A DNA stretch of 49,900 nt from JAEZKC01 sp046538945 (GCA_046538945.1 JBKHHW010000005.1:1-49900); one strand, 5' to 3'. Shown: positions 1 to 10,200, counted from the first letter of the stretch. Translations and numbers: made by a program. Notes: a model not told the origin generated them from the sequence alone.

Positions 1-1
1 G

Positions 2-172
2 AAGGCTCAACTACTTAAAGATACAATTCGGAAAGGTGGAATTCCCACTCCCGCAAACGGATTCGGAGATGAAGAAATGGTTTGTCTTTCGGTTGAGAAT
101 GGTGATGCAGGTGTTTTCATGTATGAGAGGCTAGAGTGGTGGGGTGATCAAGGGTGCTTAGGTTACCCCTGA
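2..172 (+). CDS. C-terminal end of an unidentified protein (5'-truncated by window edge)
   Basis: An open frame runs in from the left edge for 56 codons and stops at TGA 170-172. The visible tail is acidic and aromatic, ending in RLEWWGDQGCLGYP, and contains VCLSVENGDAGVFMYE. I do not recognise the family; the mix of hydrophobic strands and a Trp-Trp-Gly turn suggests the end of a compact globular domain. The start and most of the protein lie outside the window. The frame is supported only by its openness and protein-like composition. Confidence 0.4.
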   Translation, partial: KAQLLKDTIRKGGIPTPANGFGDEEMVCLSVENGDAGVFMYERLEWWGDQGCLGYP

Positions 173-224
173 TGAATCGAAGAGGGGCACTATATGCCTG
201 ACAGTGTCAATCCAGCTCTCTTGC

Positions 225-395
225 AAAAAAAAAGCCCGTACCGGACATTTCTGCCCGATACGGACCCGTGCACCTTCACCCTTAAGAAGGAGGTAGCGAC
301 CTCCCGGCCGCTACTTATACTACGTGTGCGGGCAGATTGATATTGCCCCGAAGAGAAAAACTTTTATTTAAATCACTGATTTAGCTCAGGATATG
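225..395 (-). ncRNA. candidate structured small RNA ending in an intrinsic terminator
   Basis: On the minus strand a 9-bp hairpin (arms 255-263 and 236-244, one G-U pair) is followed by a run of nine U (225-233), a textbook intrinsic terminator. No minus-strand gene ends here, because the 442-2208 gene already has its own terminator at 396-424. Upstream lie two mutually exclusive hairpins: 293-298 with 309-314, and 289-294 with 299-304. A 7-bp pairing of 329-335 with 251-257 would consume part of the terminator stem. The 5' end and promoter are not clear. It could be an independent small RNA or the leader of something to the left of the window. No known RNA family was recognised. Confidence 0.35.
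236..263 (-). terminator. intrinsic terminator of the candidate small RNA
   Basis: Stem 236-244/255-263 with a 10-nt loop, followed on the minus strand by U9 (225-233). On the plus strand there is no U-tract, so it can only work for minus-strand transcription. Confidence 0.6.
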
Positions 396-424
396 AAAAA
401 AGCCGGTCAAAGACCGGCTTTTTT
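396..424. terminator. bidirectional intrinsic terminator after the lipoprotein gene
   Basis: Perfect 8-bp stem 401-408/412-419 with a three-base loop, flanked by A-run (396-400) and T-run (420-424), so it reads as a terminator on both strands. It sits 18 bases beyond the stop codon of the minus-strand lipoprotein gene. Confidence 0.8.
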
Positions 425-441
425 AGGGTGGTGAAGAAGTT

Positions 442-2208
442 TTATTCACCAATTATGGCAAATGCACCTGATTCTTCAACCAGATAAAGAACTTCATCCA
501 CATAGTTCACATAGTAGGTCCCATCCAGCCTGGCTACACCCGTCTCGGTGAAGGTGATTGTGGGCTGAGGCTGGTCCAGGGTATGTGAAACCTTGCCCTT
601 CAAATCCATATCAGGATTACCGAAACGGATATCATAGAAACCTCCCTGCCCGAAGCTGAAGCTTAACTTTCTGCCGTTTATCTCTGGACCTATTCCGGAG
701 CCGTTCTCGGTACTGAGGTCGACATTTGCAGCAAGAGAGTTGAAGCCCTCATCCCTGGGCACTCCGTACTTCAACATCAGATCATCTCCGGAGCTTCCCG
801 GAATCACCACCACTTTTCTTTCAACGGAACTGGTTATGCCTTCCGTGTTTGTTGCACTGTAAGTGATAGTATAATCGCCAGGCGTTGTCGGATCAACATC
901 GCTCTCCACATCAATGGGGAAATCGCATGTAGCCCCCTCATCGTCATACTCGATTCTGACCGAGATGGTATCCGGGTTATTACCGTTGATTGTGATTGCA
1001 GGTCCAGCCAGAACATGTACTATTCTTTGCGCAGAATCGACATTTCCGCACATGTCCATTGCACGGTATTTGATGATATAATCACCTGCAGTATTCACAT
1101 CCGGTTCATTTTCTACGATAACGTCCACCGGACCATCCAGATCGTCTTCTGCATAATACCCGGGGTCTTCCCAGTCGGTTCCGATTGGATGATTGATTTC
1201 CAGATCACCATCCAGGGTGATTACCGGCGGATCGGGATCAATCTGGCACTCATCACTGAGAACGGTGACAGTACGGAATGCAGTTTGTGTACCGGCTTCA
1301 TTCACCGCTTCATAGGTCACTCTGTACTTTCCTGATTCATCAATAGGTACACCAGGTTCAAACCCACTTGGGTATTTTATTGTGATTTCTTCGGTAGGGA
1401 TAGGACCATCACTGTCTTCAGCTGTCGCACCATATTCGACATAGATACCGCCCATGTCAAATGAGGTATCGGCTCTGCCGTTAAGCTCAATAGTAGGCAT
1501 GGTGACGCTGGGACCCTCGGAAACGACTTCCACGGTTCTCTCAACGCTTGCAGTATAACCGGCATCATCTTCTACCGTGTAAGTGATTACATATGTGCCC
1601 GGTGTACTTGTGTCCACACTGCCGCTGACTTCGATCCGTGATGTCAGATCGTCTTTGGATGGATCGTCTGTGGCCCACGCACCTTCATCAATAAACTTCT
1701 GTCCTACGGTGATTTCAATGTACGGTTTCCCTTTAAGGTAGATATTGGGAGGAATCGTGTCTTTGATTGCTTCCTTTACCACCACTACTTCCAGCGAATC
1801 CACGGTTTCATTTCCCCAGGAATCCCGGGCGGTGAATATAATCCAGTAGTTACCCTCCACCAGTGTGTTGACATTACTTATATCTGCATGCACACTGACG
1901 TCCGATTCATCTTTTACAGAAACCTTGCTTTTCAGTTCCTCAAGCCTCTTGGAATCTCCCACAGTCAGTTGAACGGGGCTGCCTATAGTAATGGTAAGCT
2001 CGGGAGGTTCCTTGTCCCTTAACTGATCATTGTAAAGGGGATGTTCCGGGTTATAAATGTTGGCAATGGTATCACCTGCAGCTGCTTCATCTCCGACGTA
2101 GTTGCTGCTCTCCGGATCCAGTATATTATCGAATTCGACGTTAGTACAGCTTAAACTGATCGCAGCTAAAACAGCCAGCATGTTTAGAATAATAAATAAT
2201 CTTTTCAT
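442..2208 (-). CDS. lipoprotein with tandem DUF5011-type Ig-like domains
   Basis: 588 residues. The start MKRLFIILNM is followed by a hydrophobic segment and a Cys in ISLSC, so a lipoprotein signal with a slightly atypical lipobox. After DPESSNYVGD and a linker, about five repeats of roughly 75-80 residues follow (about 68-145, 153-230, 238-318, 328-398, 400-470). The clearest carry the DUF5011/HYR-like pattern: a PP-x-I-x-L start, an EG or DPG turn, and a GTYVITYTVEDDAG-type strand. The last ~115 residues form a different, beta-rich domain. Such repeats are usually extracellular stalks or adhesion modules; no enzymatic motif is visible. It is the second gene of a pair, 15 bases after the TPR gene, with a purine-rich Shine-Dalgarno (AAGGAAAGGAAG). 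A surface-exposed structural role is inference. Confidence 0.75.
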   Translation of the reverse strand: MKRLFIILNMLAVLAAISLSCTNVEFDNILDPESSNYVGDEAAAGDTIANIYNPEHPLYNDQLRDKEPPELTITIGSPVQLTVGDSKRLEELKSKVSVKDESDVSVHADISNVNTLVEGNYWIIFTARDSWGNETVDSLEVVVVKEAIKDTIPPNIYLKGKPYIEITVGQKFIDEGAWATDDPSKDDLTSRIEVSGSVDTSTPGTYVITYTVEDDAGYTASVERTVEVVSEGPSVTMPTIELNGRADTSFDMGGIYVEYGATAEDSDGPIPTEEITIKYPSGFEPGVPIDESGKYRVTYEAVNEAGTQTAFRTVTVLSDECQIDPDPPVITLDGDLEINHPIGTDWEDPGYYAEDDLDGPVDVIVENEPDVNTAGDYIIKYRAMDMCGNVDSAQRIVHVLAGPAITINGNNPDTISVRIEYDDEGATCDFPIDVESDVDPTTPGDYTITYSATNTEGITSSVERKVVVIPGSSGDDLMLKYGVPRDEGFNSLAANVDLSTENGSGIGPEINGRKLSFSFGQGGFYDIRFGNPDMDLKGKVSHTLDQPQPTITFTETGVARLDGTYYVNYVDEVLYLVEESGAFAIIGE

Positions 2209-2223
2209 TCCCGCTTCCTTTCC

Positions 2224-4203
2224 TTAAAAGAAGAATGTGGCTGAAAGACTTACCGCGGCGGCTCCGGCCAGTCCATAAAGTCCGTTTCTCAATTTCTGTT
2301 TGCTCTTGATATCTTCTTTACTGCTGAGCGTCAGTTCCTGATTTCTTGCTTCCTTATAGGTTATGTAAAGTTTTTTGACTTCTTCATCCATAAGGTAACC
2401 GCCCACAGCTCCGCCTATGGCAAGAATCGCTGTGGACCAGCGCAGTGTTAGTATGACCGGGGATGTCTTGGGACCCCAGTCTGTATCTATTGGAGTTCTT
2501 ATGGTCACACCGCATTCTTCCAGTATGGTTCTGGCTTCCGGAATTGTATCCATCCCTTTGAGAACTTTTTTCGCATCTCCACAGTTGTTTTCGTTGAAGT
2601 GGATTTTACCCAGGCTGAGTCTCACCTGGTTGTCTACGTAACGTCTGTCCAGAAATAGTGCATAAGCGTTCTTTGCCTCATCCATGTTGCCGTTATTTTC
2701 ATATATCTCACCGGCCTGCTTGAGTTTATCTTTGTACTTGTCATTATCCAGGTGGAAAAGGCTGATATAGCATTTGGCTGCTTCACTTGTGCTGCCGGTG
2801 CGCTCGTGGATTTCAGCCATCAGCTTCCAGGCGTCTTCATTGTCCTGTCTCGTGCCGAGACCCTTTTTGAGATATTCAAGCGCCAAAGTTTCCTGACCGC
2901 TCAGTTCAGCATAAGCTTTACCCAGCTGAATATTTTCGCTCTGGTCGAGAGTCAGTCCTGCGTCTTCGGCTTTGCGTATGTAATCATTGGATTCTTCGAT
3001 TTTTCCCATCTGGATGCTGAGGAGGGCAAGTCTGAAGTAGATGTTACCGTCAGCTTCACCGCTCTGAAGTATCGAATTGTACTCTTGACTGGCCTGGTCC
3101 AGTTTGCCTTGTTTCTGATAGATCATTGCCCGCTGGCGGGCAACCGGAGTAGCAAGGCTTGAGGATTTGGACGCAATCTGAGTCGCGTTCAGTGCTTCGG
3201 AATACCTTTCCGCATTTCGGTAATAGGACGCCATGCTTAGATGAAGAGCAGGATAGTCCCCCGACTTTGCAATCACCGCATCCATGTGATCTATTGCTTT
3301 ATCGTACTTTCCGGCACGGGCGGCTATGGCTGCCGCACTGTAGCGATAGCCGATATGCTTTGAATTCTTTTTTACCATTTTTTCGATTGAGGACAGCGTT
3401 GCTGATGCACTCTTCTCATTGAAGATTCCTTCCTCCGCCAGGGTGTTACCGAATCTTTTCATGTTTTTTACATTTTTCCCGAACATGTTCTGGCTGAAGG
3501 CGGTAGTCGAGCTTGCCGCGGGATCCATTGCCTGGGCAACCGGTGCGAGGCAGCTGTTAAGTCCCTTTTCAAAATCGGATATCTTAAAAGTCTGGTTTAC
3601 TTTGATGACGGAACCGTTCTGTACAAGCGACAGCAGTTCTACAGCATACCTGACATTTTTCTTTCCCTGCGGTTCGTATTCCTGGTAGAGAAGATGAGTG
3701 GCCCCAAGCTTTTTTGCAGCATCCACGTACGCCTGAAGGCTGATTCTCTTGCTGTAGTCCCGGTAGTTGGGAAGCACATCGTCGATCTGTCCGGGGGTGA
3801 AGGCATAGGTTCTGGGAAACGAACCTACTTTGTAGTGAAAAAACATTTCCCCGATTGCTGATATCCATTTGGTTTCAGTTTCCTGATTGTAGGGAGCGTA
3901 AATGGGACGGCTGATCAGGATCTTATATGTTCCAGTGTGGGGAGGGAGTTTACTCTCGACATTTTCCTCTTCTGAGGGCTCATCAGAGTCCATTTGATAA
4001 GGAGCACTCTCTTCGGAATCCATCTGGTAGGGAGCATCTTCCGAAGATGCAGCATCTGTTTCCTCCGTGCTTTCTGTTTCGGCGAATTCAGCTTCCAAAG
4101 CTTCCAGATCATCCAGATCGGTTTGACCGAAAGACAGAGTTATAAAGCCAAGAATGCAGACAAGGACTGAAAGTCCTTTTCTAATCCTGAAGTTTTTCAT
4201 CAA
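2224..4203 (-). CDS. secreted TPR protein with acidic linker and hydrophobic tail
   Basis: 659 residues. A signal peptide (MMKNFRIRKG to about residue 27) is followed by an acidic low-complexity stretch with a duplicated APYQMDS motif (about 57-78). A globular region at about 90-230 contains a GATHLLYQEYEP-type strand and may be a periplasmic substrate domain. Tetratricopeptide repeats fill about 280-560. The end has two hydrophobic segments separated by a charged loop (RWSTAILAIGGAVGGYLMD, then RNGLYGLAGAAA), a tail layout common in envelope TPR proteins of this kind of bacterium. TPRs mediate protein-protein contacts, so an assembly or scaffolding role in the envelope is likely but unproven. 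It heads a two-gene unit with the Ig-like lipoprotein. Confidence 0.75.
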   Translation of the reverse strand: MMKNFRIRKGLSVLVCILGFITLSFGQTDLDDLEALEAEFAETESTEETDAASSEDAPYQMDSEESAPYQMDSDEPSEEENVESKLPPHTGTYKILISRPIYAPYNQETETKWISAIGEMFFHYKVGSFPRTYAFTPGQIDDVLPNYRDYSKRISLQAYVDAAKKLGATHLLYQEYEPQGKKNVRYAVELLSLVQNGSVIKVNQTFKISDFEKGLNSCLAPVAQAMDPAASSTTAFSQNMFGKNVKNMKRFGNTLAEEGIFNEKSASATLSSIEKMVKKNSKHIGYRYSAAAIAARAGKYDKAIDHMDAVIAKSGDYPALHLSMASYYRNAERYSEALNATQIASKSSSLATPVARQRAMIYQKQGKLDQASQEYNSILQSGEADGNIYFRLALLSIQMGKIEESNDYIRKAEDAGLTLDQSENIQLGKAYAELSGQETLALEYLKKGLGTRQDNEDAWKLMAEIHERTGSTSEAAKCYISLFHLDNDKYKDKLKQAGEIYENNGNMDEAKNAYALFLDRRYVDNQVRLSLGKIHFNENNCGDAKKVLKGMDTIPEARTILEECGVTIRTPIDTDWGPKTSPVILTLRWSTAILAIGGAVGGYLMDEEVKKLYITYKEARNQELTLSSKEDIKSKQKLRNGLYGLAGAAAVSLSATFFF

Positions 4204-4388
4204 ATTACCCCCCCGTTAGAACTATTAAAGCGTTTTAACTGTAACTGATGTTACTACACTCAAACGAATGCTTGTATTATTACTGGGATTAGTGGAGAAA
4301 CCCCGGTTCAGCGTTCAATTTGAGAAACACCGTTCAAAGTAAAATAATATTAAAACAATCAGTTCTCCAATGATAGGAAAAAGCGTTA

Positions 4389-4418
4389 TTGGCGGTTCTA
4401 TCTGGATAATCATATACT
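4389..4418 (+). promoter_or_regulatory. probable sigma70-type promoter for the SemiSWEET gene
   Basis: TTGGCG (4389-4394), an 18-base spacer and TATACT (4413-4418), about 55 bases before the chosen start codon. The region 4204-4388 upstream, shared with the divergent TPR gene, is AT-rich and shows nothing else I can name. Confidence 0.45.
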
Positions 4419-4473
4419 ATTTTATACGGTGACAACGAGTCAATCAACAGAAATCTGCAGGGGGCGACGTATT

Positions 4474-4731
4474 ATGGACAGCATATGGGAACTGATCGGC
4501 CTGGCGGCAGGGGTTTTGACAACCGTTTCATTTCTCCCTCAGGTCATCAAAACCTACAAAAGCCGTTCGGCCAAAGATCTTTCCCTGGTTATGTTCTCGT
4601 TGTTCACCTTGGGTGTGCTGATGTGGCTTGTCTACGGGATCGGGATCAGCAAAACACCCATAATAGTGGCAAACTCAGTTACTCTTGTTCTCGCTTTCAC
4701 CCTTCTGGGCTTCAAGCTTAAATACAAGTGA
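4474..4731 (+). CDS. SemiSWEET-family sugar transporter
   Basis: 85 residues from ATG 4474, preceded by a GGGGG Shine-Dalgarno; an upstream in-frame start at 4429 would add 15 polar residues foreign to the family. The protein is almost entirely three hydrophobic helices (about 5-22, 36-54, 60-80) and carries the signature Pro-Gln pair (P22-Q23 in FLPQVIKTYKSRSAKDLS), typical of PQ-loop SemiSWEETs, which are 85-95 residues and dimerise to form a sugar uniporter in the inner membrane. Its stop abuts the stop of the convergent gene at 4732 with no terminator between. The transported sugar cannot be told. Confidence 0.85.
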   Translation: MDSIWELIGLAAGVLTTVSFLPQVIKTYKSRSAKDLSLVMFSLFTLGVLMWLVYGIGISKTPIIVANSVTLVLAFTLLGFKLKYK

Positions 4732-5091
4732 TTACTTGAACCGGTTTGCCATGAACTGCTGCATCGCTTCCTCGTCCAGAACGTATGAACCGGCTACATG
4801 TGGAGAGTTTTGAATTCCTTTGGGAGGTTCGGAACCATCGTCTATCATTCCGTTGACCAGTATCAGAATTTCCACCTCTCTGCCCATCAGCAGCTCCAGT
4901 TCCGGAAATTCCAAAGTAAGCTTATTGGAATCTACAGTCCTGGTTATGCGAAGCGCCGTGTGCATAATCTGGTCTTTTTCTTTGTGATGGTTTGTCTCTG
5001 AATGCATTTCAGGCTCCTTTTTTTCATTTTCCGAAGGGCTTACATCTGATTTGCTCTTATGAGTATCCTCTGGATCGTTTCGTTTCACCAT
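4732..5091 (-). CDS. small acidic hypothetical protein
   Basis: 119 residues. Residues 1-42 are highly charged and probably disordered (KKEPEMHSETNHHKEKDQ). Residues 43-119 are compact, with a strand pattern RTVDSNKLTLEFPELELLMGREVEILILVNG reminiscent in general form of short antitoxin-like proteins, but no toxin gene is adjacent and I do not assign a family. It starts 3 bases after the stop of the outer-membrane protein gene, so the two are co-transcribed; AAGGAAAA lies 9 bases before ATG. An internal ATG at residue 43 would give only the folded part. Confidence 0.6.
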   Translation of the reverse strand: MVKRNDPEDTHKSKSDVSPSENEKKEPEMHSETNHHKEKDQIMHTALRITRTVDSNKLTLEFPELELLMGREVEILILVNGMIDDGSEPPKGIQNSPHVAGSYVLDEEAMQQFMANRFK

Positions 5092-5094
5092 GAT

Positions 5095-5997
5095 TTATTT
5101 TCCTTTTTTGAAGTGTTTATTAGAAAAAGAGACTGACAGACCCGCAGAAAGGGTTTGCCTGAAATGCGGGTCCGGGTTTTTCTCACGATCGTACAACAGC
5201 TGCAGAGCATGATTGACGACGATATGCTTGGTAACATTGATGCTTAAAGTTTGATCGTAGGAAATGTCCGGATAGAGCCAGTCATTGTTGTTTTGTGTAC
5301 CGGGCCGAAGAAGTGCTTTATACAGGGTCAGTTTGCCCGCCAGGGTGAGCCAGTCATCGCGTTTCATCTTAAATTTGGATACCATCTCTGTTCCCGCGTC
5401 CGTGATCAGAGATGTGGATGTTCCAGTAGCTGTTTTTATACCCTCAATCTCTTCGTAGATAAGAGCATTGCGGTCGATATTGCTTCGCATTGCGCCTCCA
5501 AGCCTTATATTCCAATTCATATCAGGGCGTTTGATCAGCTCTTTTGCAAGACCGAACGTTTTGGTCGCGGTGATGGGGTTGCCGTATCTGATGTTGTTGG
5601 AATCCCTGATATCATAAAACTGACCTATCACTCTGAGAGAAAAGAACGGGTCACCAAGGCCGTTGAGTTTCAGGTGCAGAACAGACTGGAGGTCGACAAC
5701 ATCGGTGGATTTCTGCGGTGCGGACCATCTTTTGGTCTCCCTGTCCTGCACCTTAGTCTGACCGAAGGCCAGTTTGAGTGTGCTTTCATTATGGAGCCGG
5801 TCTGTGAGCTGTTTGGATGCCAGGGACTTGGTCTGGGCCACCCATAGCAGCGATCCCGATTCTTTCCCTTTCCAGCCCTCGGAATAGGAGTTCAGGGTGA
5901 AGGTGAGATCGGCGCTGGACGACAGTTTCCAGGGAGATTTGTCTCCTGATGCAAAAATTGAAAAAACCATAATGAAAAAAAAGAATACAGCTGCCAT
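5095..5997 (-). CDS. outer-membrane protein, DUF3078-like
   Basis: 300 residues with an N-terminal hydrophobic signal (MAAVFFFFIMVFSIFASG). The rest alternates polar and hydrophobic residues in ~10-residue strands, with the last strand ending in LSAGLSVSFS, as in outer-membrane beta-barrels. The order W-K-L-S-S-S-A-D-L-T near residue 24 and the conserved-looking SLLWVAQTKS / HNESTLKLAFGQTKVQ segments fit the DUF3078 family. Residues 110-150 describe a barrel hairpin. Function is unknown in the family; a structural or transport role in the outer membrane is inferred. It leads a two-gene operon with the 119-residue protein. Confidence 0.65.
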   Translation of the reverse strand: MAAVFFFFIMVFSIFASGDKSPWKLSSSADLTFTLNSYSEGWKGKESGSLLWVAQTKSLASKQLTDRLHNESTLKLAFGQTKVQDRETKRWSAPQKSTDVVDLQSVLHLKLNGLGDPFFSLRVIGQFYDIRDSNNIRYGNPITATKTFGLAKELIKRPDMNWNIRLGGAMRSNIDRNALIYEEIEGIKTATGTSTSLITDAGTEMVSKFKMKRDDWLTLAGKLTLYKALLRPGTQNNNDWLYPDISYDQTLSINVTKHIVVNHALQLLYDREKNPDPHFRQTLSAGLSVSFSNKHFKKGK

Positions 5998-6262
5998 TCA
6001 CTACTGCCGGGTGAAATCATTTTTATACCAGAACGCACCTAAGACTATGAGCTCGGTCTTAAGTTCGTATCGTAAGTGCGATCTATTGATGCAGATCCGC
6101 ATAAAGGGGCATAGAGGGGTGTTAAATAGATGAACCGACACATAAAAGCGGATCGTGCATTCTTTTTCAGGTGACTTTTGATGTATTTTGAAGTAGTACG
6201 GGCTGATTTGTAACAGTTTAATAACTGAAACCGTTTAACCTTTTCCAGCCAGGGGTTTAACT

Positions 6263-7234
6263 TTGTCTGAATTAGCTGAATACGCACAACGTCTTCATCA
6301 AGAAGAATCACAGTTTCACAATCGTGTTCTGAAGCCGCTGTCCTGTGTCGGTGCCGCCAAGGAGCTCAAGGGTATAAGAGCCGTTGTCTGTGATGTCTAC
6401 GGGACATTACTGAATTACTGGAGGCCCGGTTTTGAGAGCAGAGAATCCAGGGATCGAGTCCTTGTGGAATCATTCGGAGAACTCGCCCGTCGTTTCGGGA
6501 TGAACCAAACTCTGGAAAAAATGAATCCCAAAGAAGAGCCGAAAAGTACTTTAAGCGGATTCTATCATGGTCTGATCGCTTTGAGTCACGACAAGGCGGT
6601 CAGGAAAGGGGTTCAGTTTCCTGAGGTGAAAATCGAAGAGGTCTGGGCTTTGATAATCATGATGCTGAAGAGAAACGGGTACGATCCGGAGAGATTTTCT
6701 CCCGGATGCGTTTCGGACTTTCCCCGGTATCTTGCGTTCACGTACAACTTCCTTTGTCTGGGACGTCAATTCTATCCCGGTGTCATTGATGCTCTGGAGC
6801 GGTTGAAAAGGAAGAACATAGCTGTAGGCATTCTGTCCAACGCCCAGTTCTATACTCCAATGGACCTGACTCTTCTTGTGAGGGACCAGTCCGAAGGACG
6901 GTATGATGATTTCAATGAACTGTTCAATGTCGATCTGACTTTCTTTTCTTACGAATACGGCTACTCCAAACCGAACCAGCTTCTTTTCAGAAAGCTTTTC
7001 GATGCGCTCTATCAGTTCCAAATTCTTCCTTCTCAGACTGTTCTGGTGGGAAATGATCTTTCAATAGATATTCAGCCGGCTGCTGCGGCGGGGATGAAGA
7101 CCGCATTTTTTTCAGGTGACGATTTTGTGGCGTTCGAGCATGACTTGCGGGGCAAGGTTGTACCTGATTTATGTTTTGAAAACTGGGGAGAACTGGTGGA
7201 TAAAATATCTTTTCATGGCGAATCTGAAGAGTGA
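6263..7234 (+). CDS. HAD-superfamily hydrolase
   Basis: 323 residues from TTG 6263, with AGGGG seven bases upstream. Haloacid-dehalogenase motifs are in order: motif I DVYGTLL with nucleophile D44, motif II ILSNAQ near 193, a lysine in YSKPNQ near 237, and motif IV VGNDLSIDIQPAAAAGM near 263-279. A long helical cap (about 60-175) separates motifs I and II. Residue 46, two after the nucleophile, is Tyr rather than Asp, as in haloalkanoate-dehalogenase-like members, so simple phosphatase chemistry is not certain. The substrate is unknown. The large TPR gene starts 10 bases after the stop. The 265-base gap before it holds no gene. Confidence 0.8.
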   Translation: MSELAEYAQRLHQEESQFHNRVLKPLSCVGAAKELKGIRAVVCDVYGTLLNYWRPGFESRESRDRVLVESFGELARRFGMNQTLEKMNPKEEPKSTLSGFYHGLIALSHDKAVRKGVQFPEVKIEEVWALIIMMLKRNGYDPERFSPGCVSDFPRYLAFTYNFLCLGRQFYPGVIDALERLKRKNIAVGILSNAQFYTPMDLTLLVRDQSEGRYDDFNELFNVDLTFFSYEYGYSKPNQLLFRKLFDALYQFQILPSQTVLVGNDLSIDIQPAAAAGMKTAFFSGDDFVAFEHDLRGKVVPDLCFENWGELVDKISFHGESEE

Positions 7235-7244
7235 GGTTTTTTTT

Positions 7245-10200
7245 ATGATCAATTTGCGATTTGCGGTGTTGATGCTCTTGTCAGTGGTATGTGTCGGATA
7301 TGCTCTTGACTTTGAACTCGAACTGGATCCGTCAAATGAGAATGCGCTTCCTTCCGCTGTTATAAAGGCTGCGGATGATGCCTACAATCTGAACATGAGA
7401 GGGCTTGACGCTCTGGAGAAAAAGGATTACAAAACTGCATTGGAATGTTTTGACAACGCACTTGCGGTCTTTCCTCAATATAGTGACGCTCTCAATAACA
7501 GGGGCGTGGTGCTGTTCAGGCGAGGGGATGTGGTGGGCGCTCAGCGGACCTGGGAAACAGTTGTCAAAAGGGATTCGGACTGCGGGGTGGGGTACTACAA
7601 TTTGGGGCTAGTGTTTCTTTACGACAATCAGCTTGAAAAAGCTCGCAAGATGTTTGAAAAGGCCCTTAGAGTAAACAAGAAATTCATCGAAGCTGTAGTC
7701 CGGCTGGGTATTGTGCATCTTCGGGGAGGAAATGAAGCCGCAGCCTTGGATCAGTTTGAAAGAGCGTACAAGATACAACCGACTCATCAGGATGCCTGGA
7801 ATTTCTATTCCTATGGATTGCTTGTTAATGGAGATACGGTCAAGGCGGTGACTGTGTTGAGAAATGCAGGGAATAATTCAATATCGCTTACTCGACTGGG
7901 CAGAATAGAGGGGGCAAGGAAAAACTACAAAGAGGCTGGCGCATATCTGTCTGAAGCTGTAAAGCTGGGAGCGGAACCCTCCATTCTGGTCGAACTTGCA
8001 TCTGTACAGATGGGCGGGGGTGATTGCAAGTCTGCGTTGAAGACGTTCTCCCAGTACTTCTCCCGTGTAGGACGGCCCAGCGCAGATGCCTGGCTTTTGG
8101 CCGGTTACGCCTCGAAGGAGTGCTCGGGGATTTCAGAGGCGCTGGGGTATTATGAAAAGGGATTGGAGCAGTATCCTCGTGATCCGCTTCTGCGCTACAA
8201 CGCAGGCCAGATCTATTTCAAACAGAAGAAATTCGGGCAGGCTGAAAACATGTGGGATGGTTTGTCCGATTCTCTTCAGGAACCTTCCGTGTTCTATATG
8301 AGGGCGATTGCCGCGCGCACCCGTAACGATCTTTCTTCGGCGGAAAAATTCATCAGAAAAGCATTGTCGATGGATCAGAAGGCGGAGTATCATGATTTTC
8401 TGGGAGTGATCTATCATACTGAAGGCAAACAGAAAAAGGCCGAAGAACATTTCAAGAAAGCCCTGGATATGGATCCCGGCCTCATGAGTGCACAGCTGAA
8501 TCTTGCTTTGAAAAGCAAATCTGCATCAGATCTTGACAAAGCCTCTTCGCGGATTTCAAAGCAGCTGGAAAACTGTACCGGTGACAGCTGCATCGATCTG
8601 GCACTCCAGCTTTCTGTGATTCATTATCATCAGAAACGTTACTCCGAAGCAGTTTCTGTGCTCTTATCTGTTGATGAAAAGAAAAAGGATGAACGTCTTT
8701 ACAGGCACTTGGCTCTTTACTACAAAAAGCTCCTTGAATACGACAAGGCCATTTCCGCTCTGCAGGAATCCGCCTCAAGATTCGTCCTGGATGCCAAGAC
8801 GGAGTACGAACTGGCCGAACTGTACCTTCTGGATGGCAAACCAGCCAGAGCGATCAAGCTTTTCAAGACACTGGTTCCTAAAATGGAAGAAAATCCTTGG
8901 AGACTCTACTATCAGATAGGTTATGCCTACATGGAGCAGAACGAACTGAAGACTGCCGAAGGGTACTTTGAAAAGAGTCTTGAAGCCAGAAAAGATAACC
9001 CTGCCGCCAGGGGATTGCTCGCTTTCGTTCTTAACCGTCTGGGTGATGCAGAACAGGCCAGGAAACACTGGGAGAAGAATATAAAAAACGATCCTGAAAA
9101 TTCTGTGATATACACCAATCTGGCCTTGTCACATGAAAAGGAGGGACGTTACGATCTCGCCCTTGATTATTATAAAAAGGCCAAGGCGATCAACTCTTCG
9201 GATGCGACCATCGATATCAACGTGGGAAATGTTTATGTAGGGCTTGACAAAATGTCAGAGGCTATGAGCGCCTACACTCGTGCACTTAAGTCAGACAAGC
9301 GGGATCTTGCAGCCTACAACATTTTTCTGCTCGCCAGGAAGAAAAATAACAGATCGCAGGCAGAGAAGATGCACGGTATTCTCAAAAGCGAATTCCCGAA
9401 TTCACTTCACGCGCGTAGAGTCGGTGCGGAGATGAATTTCTGGAAGGGGGATACGTCAAAAGCGCTTTCGGCGCTTGAAAAACTGAAGGGAAAAGATGCC
9501 TACGACTGGTATGCCCTGGGGCGGATCTACGCGGCCAGGGGATTTCGGGAGAAAGCTCAGAGAGCTCTTTCCAAACTGCCCCCCGATGCACTTTGGGAGA
9601 AGAAGAAAAAAGCAGTCCTGGCCTCACTCGCATTCAGCAGCGGGAAATTTGATGAGGCATTATCATTATATAAGCAGAGCGGAGATACAACGTTCACTTC
9701 CAGGTACAATACGGCTCTTACTGCCTATAATGCCGGAGAGTACGAAGAGGCGCTTTCTTTGTGCAAGAGTCTGGTCGGAGAAGCCGTGGCTAAGGACAGA
9801 GCTGATGTTTGCCGTTTGGCTGGTAATAGCGCCTTCGCTCTCAAGAAGTGGGATAGTGCCAAAGCCTGGTATCTGCAGCTTTCAAATGTGGAGGCTCGTG
9901 ATGCAGTTGTACAGTACAATCTCGCTGTGGCCTTTTACAATCTGGGAAACGTTGAAGAATCCTATATTCGATACCAGAATGCGCGGAAGCTGGACAAATC
10001 CATTCGCAATAAAGATATTGAGCTTCGTTACGAACAGTCCCGAAAACCTTCCCCCAAAGCCGTCAAGGCAGTGGTGAAACTGGATTCGGTGGATGTCTGG
10101 TACAACGAAGCGGTTAATCTGCATAACGCCGGAAAGCCCGAGCAGGCTGAGGCGCTTTACAAGAAAGTGGTTGGACATGATGCTTCCCACCCTCAGGCCT

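Noticed and set aside
7116..7244. 43-codon N-terminal extension of the large TPR frame
   Set aside because: Lies inside the HAD gene; the signal peptide and Shine-Dalgarno mark ATG 7245 as the start.
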